Below are positions 1 to 7,500 of a DNA stretch of 9,236 nt, one piece after another. The notes under the pieces are model-generated. The model saw only the letters and a program-made list of their open reading frames with translations, searched no databases and was not told where the DNA came from. Position 1 is the first letter of the stretch. Every line of letters begins with the position of its first letter. Made by a program: the position numbers and the translations under genes. The stretch is from Pseudomonadota bacterium (GTDB lineage Bacteria; Pseudomonadota; Alphaproteobacteria; Sphingomonadales; Sphingomonadaceae), in NCBI GenBank assembly GCA_023394965.1, contig JAEWZX010000031.1, positions 1 to 9,236 on the forward strand, written 5' to 3'.

Positions 1-124
1 CGCCCTTTCGGCGCGGAGGCTGATGCCGGAGCGACGCCCTTTCGGCGCGGAGGCTGATGCCGGAGCGACGCCCTTTCGGCGCGGAGGCTGATGCCGGAGC
101 GACGCCCTTTCGGCGCGGAGGCTG
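1..124. repeat. 34-bp perfect tandem repeat array (3.65 copies, runs off left edge)
   Basis: Three complete identical 34-bp units (1-34, 35-68, 69-102) are followed by a 22-bp partial copy (103-124). The unit begins cgccctttcggcgcggaggc and ends tgatgccggagcga. Copies are head to tail with no spacers, so this is not a CRISPR array. The unit length is not a multiple of three, which argues against a repeated protein segment. Each unit can form two short hairpins: CGCC-CTTTC-GGCG and GGC-TGAT-GCC. The array ends 38 bp before the stop codon of the second ParB-like gene. Perfect identity suggests recent expansion or homogenisation. A role as a ParB-like binding array is an inference from position only; a neutral intergenic minisatellite is the alternative. 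The true copy number is unknown because the array continues to the left. Confidence 0.95.
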
Positions 125-162
125 CTACCTTCGATGGCCGCTCAGCTTTATCTCGAAATGCT

Positions 163-1050
163 TCAACACGCTGCATCAAGCGTGCCGGCGGCAACGATAT
201 TATGGAATTCAACGAGCAATTCGGGATATTTTTTCTCGACATAGGCCGAAATCGCATCATTCGCGATAAGGCGTTCGATATATCGCGATGCTAGGACTAG
301 ATGCAGGACGTCGTCCCCGAATGTAGCTTCGACTGCTCGGAAATCCTTGTTTAAGGTTTCGAGCTCTCGTTCCATCCTGGCCATTTGTTCCGGCGTAACA
401 CCTTGAACCTTTTTGGGACGTTCAGGTCTGGCCAGATCCTCTTGCCTTGTTGCGGCGAGAATCGCCTTGGCGTAGGCCCCAGTGAAGTTGTTCATCGAAG
501 CCATAAGTTCAGCCGTGGCAAATTGGCGCTCCGGCTTCATTTTGCGCAATGTATCGAAGACCTGCGGATTGACGGGGCGATCTTTAAGTATGTCGACCGC
601 CTCGGGAGCGATCCCATCGAGCATCTTACTGCGACGCTGCACCGCCTTGACATCGATCCCAAGTGCCGCGGCAATCATGTCTGCGGGAACACCGCGGTCG
701 AGCGCCCGCTGGATCATGTAGTGTTCTTGGACCGTCGCGAGCCGATTCACCCGCTTGTTATAAGTAAAAGCCTCATCGTCATCGGCTATGATGCAGGGGG
801 CGGTCGCCATTCCTTCCTCCCTGAGGGCATGGAGTCGGAGGTGGCCATCAAGCAATATATGTCGTCGTGAGGGATCCGCCTTGGTCACAGCAAGCGGCTC
901 GATTACGCCAATTTCCTTTATGGATGTTGCGATCCTCGCGTATTTTCTTGAGCCAGTTATTCGGCATGTTATGGGCCTGAGCGGTAATAGAGCTTCGATC
1001 GGGAGGTTGAAGATCTTCTGTTCGAATGATATTCGGATTGGCCCCAACAT
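163..1050 (-). CDS. ParB/RepB-like DNA-binding protein, divergent (second of pair)
   Basis: A 295-aa protein with the layout of a ParB N-terminal fold followed by a RepB-type plasmid-partition C-terminal region. Residues about 15-90 form the ParB/sulfiredoxin-like domain, with a signature around LLDGHLRLHAL (66-76). This takes the place of the GERRxxA nucleotide motif of classical ParB proteins, so CTP binding is doubtful. Residues about 112-142 (DRGVPADMIAAALGIDVKAV) look like the central helix-turn-helix. A charged, probably coiled helix lies at about 219-243 and the C-terminus is helical. The ATG at 1050 lies 1 bp after the stop of the upstream ParB-like gene and has AGAGG 8 nt upstream, so the start is well supported. 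It is the last gene of the recombinase-ParB-ParB operon; no terminator with a U-run was found after it. No ParA ATPase is present in the window, so ordinary plasmid partition is not implied. Function is inferred. Confidence 0.85.
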   Translation of the reverse strand: MLGPIRISFEQKIFNLPIEALLPLRPITCRITGSRKYARIATSIKEIGVIEPLAVTKADPSRRHILLDGHLRLHALREEGMATAPCIIADDDEAFTYNKRVNRLATVQEHYMIQRALDRGVPADMIAAALGIDVKAVQRRSKMLDGIAPEAVDILKDRPVNPQVFDTLRKMKPERQFATAELMASMNNFTGAYAKAILAATRQEDLARPERPKKVQGVTPEQMARMERELETLNKDFRAVEATFGDDVLHLVLASRYIERLIANDAISAYVEKKYPELLVEFHNIVAAGTLDAAC

Positions 1051-1051
1051 T

Positions 1052-1924
1052 TCATACCTCTGTAAGACCGAGGCGCTCGGCGATCGGCTGTGGAAGTGTT
1101 GTCATCCCCTCGGCACGCAGCAGAGCGACGAAGTGGTCCTCGGCTAATAGGCGCCCCATCGCCGAAGTGATGAATGCGAGGCGACCTTGTGCTAGCCCTG
1201 CCTTCTTGAGCAACTGGCGCTGTCGATCAACTTCCTTCTGATAGGCGCGCACTAGCGCCGCAGAAGTGGGAGCGGTCGCCCGCGGCTTGCCGGTCCGGAT
1301 GCTCTTAATCCCTTTTCCCATCAGGTTCCGGTCATCGACTATACGTCGGATGGCGAGGATCTGATCTCCTGGAAGGCTCCCATTTTCGTAAGCTTCTGTC
1401 AGCGCCCTCTGCACGTCCTCGTCATTGGCTTTCGAAATTTCGGCGGCGATAGTGTGTGGAATTATTCCTCGCTCGACGGCATCGAGCAGCCGCTCTTCGC
1501 CCCGTTCGAGCAAGCCGACGATCGAGTGCACATACTCCGGACTGAACCCGACTTTCTCACCGATCGCAGAATGCGTATACCCCCGCTCGCGCAAACGCCC
1601 GACTTCCCGGATGAGTTCAAGCGGTGAAAGATTACGCCGGGCGAGGTTCTCGACCAGACCCATAACGAAGCATTCTTCGCGGGTCGCATCGACGACCATC
1701 GCGGGGATCATCGATTGACCCAGCTTCTGAAAGGCTTCCTTCCGCCCCTGCCCACAGACGAGTTCGTAGCCGTCGCCAGTGTCCGCTCTGCGAACCGTGA
1801 TCGGACGTTTAAGCCCAACCTTCGCTATGCTTTCGACGAGCTCTTCGAAAATCCGCTTGTTTCGCGCCCTCGGATTGAGAACTTCGATTGTATCGATCGG
1901 GATGCTGACTATCTCGCTGCTCAT
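1052..1924 (-). CDS. ParB/RepB/Spo0J-family protein (first of pair)
   Basis: A 290-aa ParB-family DNA-binding protein. The N-terminal domain (about 1-95) carries NPRARNKRIFEELVESI (17-33), then VCGQGRKEAF (56-65), which matches the nucleotide-contacting GERRxxA region in degenerate form. ENLARRNLSPLE (92-103) matches the conserved ENxxRxxLxPxE box of ParB. The helix-turn-helix spans about 116-138 (THSAIGEKVGFSPEYVHSIV). The C-terminal third (about 220-285) has a basic helix AALVRAYQKEVDRQRQLLKK and resembles the RepB plasmid-partition C-terminal region. The ATG at 1924 overlaps the recombinase stop by 4 bp (ATGA), with GGAG about 10 nt upstream, indicating translational coupling. Unlike its downstream partner it keeps the ENxxR box, so it is the better candidate for CTP-dependent DNA loading. 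That is inference. No parA gene is visible. A role in controlling or directing the recombinase, or in maintaining the excised element, is plausible. Confidence 0.88.
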   Translation of the reverse strand: MSSEIVSIPIDTIEVLNPRARNKRIFEELVESIAKVGLKRPITVRRADTGDGYELVCGQGRKEAFQKLGQSMIPAMVVDATREECFVMGLVENLARRNLSPLELIREVGRLRERGYTHSAIGEKVGFSPEYVHSIVGLLERGEERLLDAVERGIIPHTIAAEISKANDEDVQRALTEAYENGSLPGDQILAIRRIVDDRNLMGKGIKSIRTGKPRATAPTSAALVRAYQKEVDRQRQLLKKAGLAQGRLAFITSAMGRLLAEDHFVALLRAEGMTTLPQPIAERLGLTEV

Positions 1925-3501
1925 GCCGCCGCTCCGATGGTATAGCGCCGGAGCATGTGATACAGAGGGTCGAGATTATCGGTGCGATATGCGTCCAACG
2001 CGATACCGTTCTCCTCACCCATCCGCATTGTTGCCAGCTGCCCGAGGTCAAGCCACGGCAAGAGGTAATAGTCGCGGACGGTCCGGTTGTCCGGGTTCAT
2101 CCTCACTGCGAGATTGATGTCCGGTCGGCGCCTAGTGTCGAGACGCAGCTTCCAGCGAAGCGAACCGGCAGCTGTCTCGGTGCACCGGATCATGATGAGT
2201 GAAACCGATACTTCACCGTTGGCAACGATGATATCGGTCTGAGGATCGACCTCAATGCTCATGGCCATTTCGCGAATGCGTTCGACTGTGTGTTCGAACG
2301 CCTCACGCTGGAGAACCCGCAACACGCGGTTGGTTTCGATATAGCGGTGATCGCGATCGGGCGTATATCCGATCAGTTGATATGCGCGCACGAGGCTGCC
2401 GAACCGATGTCGATATGCGGCAGTTGAGGGCATCTCATCGTTTTCGTCGATCAGCAGCCCCGATAGCGCACCCTTTGATTCCAGTAGGTTCGACAGCATG
2501 CCGAGCAATTGGTCGTCGCTGAAGCGTCTTGCTCGCGCGGCGAGGATCGCCTGTGCCGCATCGAACAAGTCGCGATCAATAATGGCTGTGAATGCTCCGT
2601 TTCCTCGCACCCACATCTCGGGGTCGTTGACCACACGCTTGCGTTTCAGCTTGTTGGAGATGCGGTTGTAGACGTTGTTGCCTATGTATTTCTCGTTGGT
2701 CAGGATCTGCCGAACCGTCGCTCTGCTCCATGGGCGCGCGAGGTCGGTGGCGATGCCTTCATGATTGAGTATCTCGGCGATCTCGCGTTCGGAGCGGTGT
2801 TGCAAAACGAACAGGCGGTAGATCCGTTCGACGATCCTCAATTCATCTTCAGGTCCCGGCACGAGGATCACCCGGTCCGTCTGCAGGCTCTTGTGCTCAC
2901 CGCGCGCCAGAGGTGCTTTCGGTTCGCCCCTTTCGTTCACGAGGTGGCGACGTAGGCCGTAACCGGCGGGGCCGCCCTGGCGATAGCCTAGCCGGATCAG
3001 GCGGCACTGTCCCGTGAATACCTTGGCGGAGAGTTCACGGCTATATTCTCCTGCCATCGCCCGCTTGATGTTCTTCATCACGGTGGAAGGCAGACTGCCA
3101 TCATTGTCGAATTGCTCTGCGCAGTAATGGATGTTGATGCCACGCTCGCGGCATATAAATTCATAATAAGCGCTTTCGTCGGTATCCTGGAAGCGGCCCC
3201 ACCGGCTGATGTCGTATACGAGGATAGCCTCGTAGTCCGCGCGGCCCTCTTGGACATCTTCGATGAGGCGCTTGAGGGAATCCCGTCCTGCGATGCTGAG
3301 GCCGCTACGCCCTTCGTCAGCGTAGGTCTTAACGATTTCGAAATTTCGCCGTGCGGCATAGGCCTCGATGATCTCGGCTTGGTTCTCGGTCGAATAACGC
3401 TGATGATCAGTAGACATGCGCACGTATTGCGCTGCCTTTGTCTTCGTGTTTCTGCCTTCCGCTTCCATCATACCTGGCACCGGGTCTAACGAGTCGGACA
3501 T
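1921..3501 (-). CDS. Large serine recombinase (resolvase/invertase family)
   Basis: A 526-aa serine site-specific recombinase that would cut and rejoin DNA at att-like sites through a phosphoserine intermediate. The catalytic domain (about 23-165) shows YVRMSTDHQ with nucleophile Ser30 and Arg28, DEGRSG (62-67), DISRWGR (97-103) and the helix-E segment GEYSRELSAK (151-160). The Recombinase domain follows at about 176-295 (GGPAGYGL, then EREIAEILNHEGI and RATVRQILTNEKYIGN). The usual CxxC...CxxC zinc ribbon is absent; only four scattered cysteines occur in the protein. Instead residues about 328-380 contain MPSTAAYRHRFGSLVRAYQ, resembling homing-endonuclease-associated repeat modules. The ATG at 3501 was chosen because GAGAGAG lies just upstream; Met11 or Met12 are alternatives. 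It is the first gene of the operon and overlaps the ParB-like gene by 4 bp. It is probably the integrase or invertase of a mobile element; its target site was not identified. Confidence 0.92.
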   Translation of the reverse strand: MSDSLDPVPGMMEAEGRNTKTKAAQYVRMSTDHQRYSTENQAEIIEAYAARRNFEIVKTYADEGRSGLSIAGRDSLKRLIEDVQEGRADYEAILVYDISRWGRFQDTDESAYYEFICRERGINIHYCAEQFDNDGSLPSTVMKNIKRAMAGEYSRELSAKVFTGQCRLIRLGYRQGGPAGYGLRRHLVNERGEPKAPLARGEHKSLQTDRVILVPGPEDELRIVERIYRLFVLQHRSEREIAEILNHEGIATDLARPWSRATVRQILTNEKYIGNNVYNRISNKLKRKRVVNDPEMWVRGNGAFTAIIDRDLFDAAQAILAARARRFSDDQLLGMLSNLLESKGALSGLLIDENDEMPSTAAYRHRFGSLVRAYQLIGYTPDRDHRYIETNRVLRVLQREAFEHTVERIREMAMSIEVDPQTDIIVANGEVSVSLIMIRCTETAAGSLRWKLRLDTRRRPDINLAVRMNPDNRTVRDYYLLPWLDLGQLATMRMGEENGIALDAYRTDNLDPLYHMLRRYTIGAAA

Positions 3502-3543
3502 CTCTCTCGATGAACCCGTTCGACATAAGGGGAGTATGGTGGA
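3502..3543. promoter_or_regulatory. Divergent intergenic region, probable control region
   Basis: Only 42 bp separate the start codons of the minus-strand recombinase operon and the plus-strand HTH gene, so at least one promoter must overlap the opposite coding sequence. An inverted repeat GACAT (3522-3526) / ATGTC (3544-3548) is a weak operator candidate; a further GACAT-like copy lies at 3497-3501. GGAG at 3531-3534 is the ribosome binding site of the HTH gene. I could not assign convincing -35 and -10 boxes. The regulatory role is inferred from the geometry. Confidence 0.4.
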
Positions 3544-3933
3544 ATGTCTTTTTCGACGGATGACCGAAAATTTCGCGGCGAAAACGGAAATCGGTTTCCG
3601 ATCGATCCCGCTGCGGAAACTGGCGCATTGCTAGCGGAGGTAGTCGCCGAGGCGCTGAAGGTGGATTTCGGCAATATACCATCCCGTGTGAAGCATCTGG
3701 CGCGCCTTACAGGAACGAATGAGCGAACGGTTCACAACTGGTTGCTAGCTCGTAACGGGCCAAGCGGCACAGCGCTCGTCGTTCTCATGCGGCATTCGGA
3801 CGCGGTAACCGAAGCCGTTCTATCCTTGGCTGATCGCAGCGAACAATTTAAGGCTGCCAAACTAATGAAGGTGAAGAAGATTGTTCGTGAAAGGGCGCTA
3901 GAGTTGGTTGAGTGCCTAGACTATTTTACCTAA
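3544..3933 (+). CDS. Small helix-turn-helix protein, probable regulator
   Basis: A 129-aa soluble protein that I do not recognise as a named family. Residues about 45-73 (IPSRVKHLARLTGTNERTVH followed by NWLLARNGPSG) read as a helix-turn-helix: helix, turn at TGTNE, then a recognition helix RTVHNWLLAR. The following helix (77-98) and a basic helix KLMKVKKIVRERALE (106-120) could serve dimerisation or DNA contact. The ATG at 3544 has GGAG 9 nt upstream; the ATG at 3536 is out of frame. The gene is divergent from the recombinase operon over 42 bp, the usual arrangement of a repressor controlling an integrase operon and itself. It is followed 41 bp later by a terminator, so it is probably monocistronic. 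The DNA-binding role is inferred from the motif and context; Cro-like repressor or excision-factor roles are both possible. Confidence 0.75.
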   Translation: MSFSTDDRKFRGENGNRFPIDPAAETGALLAEVVAEALKVDFGNIPSRVKHLARLTGTNERTVHNWLLARNGPSGTALVVLMRHSDAVTEAVLSLADRSEQFKAAKLMKVKKIVRERALELVECLDYFT

Positions 3934-3974
3934 TCCAGTTAGGTCTTGTCCTCAGGTTTGAATTGAACCCTAAA

Positions 3975-4003
3975 TTGCGCTTCAATGTCAGCGCAAATTT
4001 TTT
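3975..4003 (+). terminator. Rho-independent terminator after the HTH gene
   Basis: The perfect 6-bp arms TTGCGC (3975-3980) and GCGCAA (3991-3996) enclose a 10-nt loop and are followed by A and then six T residues (3998-4003). Position and strand suit termination of the HTH gene ending at 3933. The moderate stem length keeps this below certainty. Confidence 0.65.
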
Positions 4004-4562
4004 GAGCATGTGCGATATGCTTACAATGTAGCGAGGTTCTGGCCCACACTCTTGGATACGGTTTTCTTTAGGGCCAAGAGATCAATTGTAGTGGCGTCAA
4101 ACGACGGTTTTTGAAGGGTCAGCCAAGCTTAGCAAACCTTGCAATAATTGACACAGGTCCCGCTCGATGCCGCATTCTAATTGGACCAATGTTAAGCGCT
4201 GCCGATCCGAAAATCCGCCGGAAAGCATCGGGTGGCTTTTTATGCGAGAGCAACTCGAAAAGAAAGTGCCCTTCACCGCCGTCACATTCGACATCCGACA
4301 GGACATTTAAGAAACCGCTACAAATTCGCCTCTCTTATGGATAGTCGGCATCGCCAGAACTCTTCCTGCCTGCGCAACAAGCGAAGGTTAATTCATCTTT
4401 GCTGCAACGGCACACCGAGGGTTTACAGTAGAACGCGATTAACGGTCATGACTATGCGCTCTGATCTGCCACATTGCATTATGAATAATGGCGCGGACGA
4501 AGGACTATTGTGCGATCCGCCTTTGCAAAAGATTCCAACTGGATCGCAGTCGCACCGAAATT
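4004..4562. other. Intergenic region without a credible gene
   Basis: About 560 bp between the terminator of the HTH gene and the end of res. It is poorer in GC than the flanking genes (for example 29 of 60 bases at 4021-4080). Small open frames exist, including a 47-codon one at 4167-4310, but none has a ribosome binding site, recognisable domain or length that supports a gene. An inverted repeat with two alternative pairings lies at 4040-4080. A weak hairpin without a U-run lies just downstream of res (about 4490-4523). No tRNA, riboswitch or IS terminal repeat was recognised. It may be a scar between two accessory modules or may hold an attachment site of the recombinase; neither is shown. 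Confidence 0.6.
4040..4080. repeat. Inverted repeat with two alternative pairings
   Basis: TGGCCC (4040-4045) is complementary to GGGCCA (4071-4076), while CTCTTGG (4049-4055) is complementary to CCAAGAG (4074-4080). The two right arms overlap, so the pairings exclude each other. No known RNA class was recognised. It could be a protein-binding or recombination site, a structured transcript, or chance. Confidence 0.4.
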
Positions 4563-7500
4563 TTAGACTTGCGCCAATATGCCATCAAGGTTCGTCGCAG
4601 TAACGAACGGCACGTTGAGCGAGTGGAAATGCGCCTTGCCGCACGCAATCTGCGCCTTCTCAGCCTCACGAAGGGTGTTCAGGTCTCCCTTGCTCTCGCT
4701 AACGAGATAGACATCTTCGCTTCCGTCGTGCTCTCGCACGATGGCCCAGTCGGGATTGTATGTCCCCAAAGGCGTGGTGATCTTGAACCCCTGAGGCAGC
4801 TTGGCGAATACCTTGATCGCCCCGCTCATGTTGAGCGCTTGAGCCAGCGGTGCCTCTACAGTCGTCGAGTCAGTAACGATATGATCCAGCGGCGCTTTCG
4901 ACACCTTCACCAATCGCTCCAGCGGGACCTCTTCTTCCTCGTGGAACAGGTCTTGCGCCCACCATTCGTCCAGCGGTTTGTAGACGATTCCGTCCGTCAT
5001 CATCAGGCGCTTCCCTGCCTGGATGATGGCAACGGCCGCATCGACGAACGCCGACGGGTTGATCGTCGCGTCCTCCAACCGACCGGACTGGACCAGAATG
5101 TCGGCGATCACCTTTCGCGGTAGCTCGGTCCGGTTCTGCAATTCTCCGAGCAGATCCGGCAAATCCAGCTTGGCCGTCGTCAGGCGCTGCGGCGCCGACA
5201 TCGATCGTTTCTCTCCGGTCACGCCCTCTCGCCCAATGAGCATGTCGGCCAATTCGAAAGTGACGCGCGCCTCTCCGGGACACGGCATGTCGGCCATTGC
5301 TTTCGCGCATCGTGCCACGAGCGCCGCGTCGTCGAAATCAAGGCGATAGGTCGTCTTGCGGCTGATACGCTTCCAAAGCTCTTGAAAATCATGGCCTTCA
5401 AGGACGGCCAGATTAAGCTTCACCTGTCCTTTGGCGCGCGCATCGCGGATAGGCAGCTTGCGGGCGATACGGGTGAGCCGTTCGCGGACGAGCTTGCGCG
5501 CGTCATCCGGCAAATCATCGGGAAGCGGCACCGTGTTTGTCGCTAAGGCCGTGCGCAGTTCCTCCCTCGCCTTCCCGTTCTCTTCGATCAGACCTGCGCC
5601 GAGGAGCCCTTCGAAGATTGCACGGCTTTCGTTGACCTTGAGGGTGCCCGTTTCGCCATCGGGCAGCGGATAGGTCAGGCCAGCAAACAGGTCGACGGTG
5701 ACGAGACCCAGCTTGACCTTCAGCTCCTTCTCTATCTCCTTCTGCAGCCCATCTGCGTAGTCGGCATAACTCTCCTGGGCCACAACGGTCAGCACGTTCA
5801 GCCCTTCGTCGCGGCGACGCTGGCCTTCGTTGTCGACGCACAAGCGCAGGCCGCGGCCAATTGACTGGCGGCGGCGCGTCTCGCTGGCCATTTCGCGCAG
5901 GCTGCAAATCTGGAAGACGTTTGGATTGTCCCACCCTTCACGCAGCGCCGAGTGCGAAAACAGGAAGCGCAAAGGCTCTGCCTCGTCCAGCAGGCGCTCC
6001 TTATCCTTCATGATCAGGTCGAAGGTGCGTTCGGCATCCTCGCGCGACCGGGCGTTCGACAATTCCCCGGCGGCATTGAGTGTCGGCTCAGTGAAGGTTC
6101 CGTTCCGATCCTGCGAGAAATACCCTCCGTGCGCAGATGCCGGATCGGCTGGGACGTCGGCGAACAGGGACTGGAACTCTGGGCGAGCAGCCTGCTTGGC
6201 ATACTCTTCCTCGAAAATGACCGCCAATGGCCCAGGCTTTGCCTCGCCGTTCTCGTATTCCCGGTAGTCCTTCACGGCTTCGAGGAAGAACAGGCTAAGG
6301 GTCTTGATACCCAACGGCCTGTTGCGCAGCTCCTTCTTGAAGTGGTGCTCGATCGTCTGACGGATCATCGCCCGTGACAGCGAGTTCGCGTCAACGTCGC
6401 CATGGCTGTCACCGATTTCGAGGGTTTCGACTCCCTTACCCGGCACCATCAACTGCATCGTGCCGGCGCTTTGGCCCATCTTCTGGATCAAGCCGATGCG
6501 GTAGTCCGCGTAAATGCTTCGACCGCCAGAAATATGGTCGTCGGACAGGACGGAGCCATCGTCCACCCATACTGCCTTGCGCGATACGCTTCCGGCTTGC
6601 TGCCTGGCGATCTCCACCCGGGCACGCGGAAGCTGACCCTTCTTCGTCTCAACTTCGAGCAGCTTCACATAGGGGCTGTTCTCAGCGTCTTGGATGCGCG
6701 CGCCGTCCACCTCGATGGACTTCACCAGTCCGCGCTCGTGTGCATCGAATGCGTCGAGGCGGTAGATCGAGTGGAAGTCGAATTCGTGCGTGGCAGAGTA
6801 GCCGATGCTGGCCAGCGGCTCCATTGCGCGCATGATCTTCCGGCCGGCGCTATCGGCAGTTCGGCCCGTCGATTGCGGTTCGTCGACTATCAGGATCGGG
6901 CGAGTGCTCTTCACCCATTCAACGCCGGGGATGTCACGCGTCTGTTCGCGGGCTTGCTGGAACACGGCCGCCTTCGACCCCAGCGATTGCACCGTCGCGA
7001 TCATCACGCGTATCGATGACGAAGAGGCAAAATCGATGATGCGGGACAGGTCGGAGCTGTCGTAGACGAAGCTTTCGAATGGCACCCCGTCATACAGCTG
7101 GCGGAAGTGGTCGCGCGTCTGCTCGATGGTCTTCTTCACGCCTTCGCGGATAGCGACCGAGGGGACGACGATGACGAATTTCGTGAAGCCGTAGCGGCGA
7201 TTCAGCTCGAAGATCGAGCGCAGGTAGACGTAGGTCTTGCCCGTCCCCGTCTCCATTTCGACGGTGAAGTCCATGCCATAATCGCCCTCCCCGCTGCGCC
7301 TGCCACCCTTCACCTCGAGCTCAGGCGAGGTGGGAAGCGCATTACGGTCCTGCACCACGTGCAGGTTTTCAAGGATCTGTTCGGGCAGCAGGTCGCAACG
7401 GTTGGCGTAGCCGAGCAGCTTCTCGTTATATTCCAGCTCCCCTTCCACCTGCTTGGGTGCGATCGTGAAAAGGGACTGCTTCTCTTCCTGTCCGGCGAAC

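Noticed and set aside
1..124. CRISPR array
   Set aside because: The 34-bp units are directly adjacent with no spacers and no cas genes are present.
163..1924. A standard plasmid partition (repABC or parAB) locus
   Set aside because: No RepA/ParA ATPase and no RepC initiator are present; the ParB-like genes follow a recombinase instead.
4167..4310. A 47-codon plus-strand open frame starting MPHSNWTNVKR in the gap after the HTH gene
   Set aside because: No ribosome binding site, no recognised domain, an upstream in-frame stop, and other frames here are similarly open; chance or a decayed remnant is as likely.
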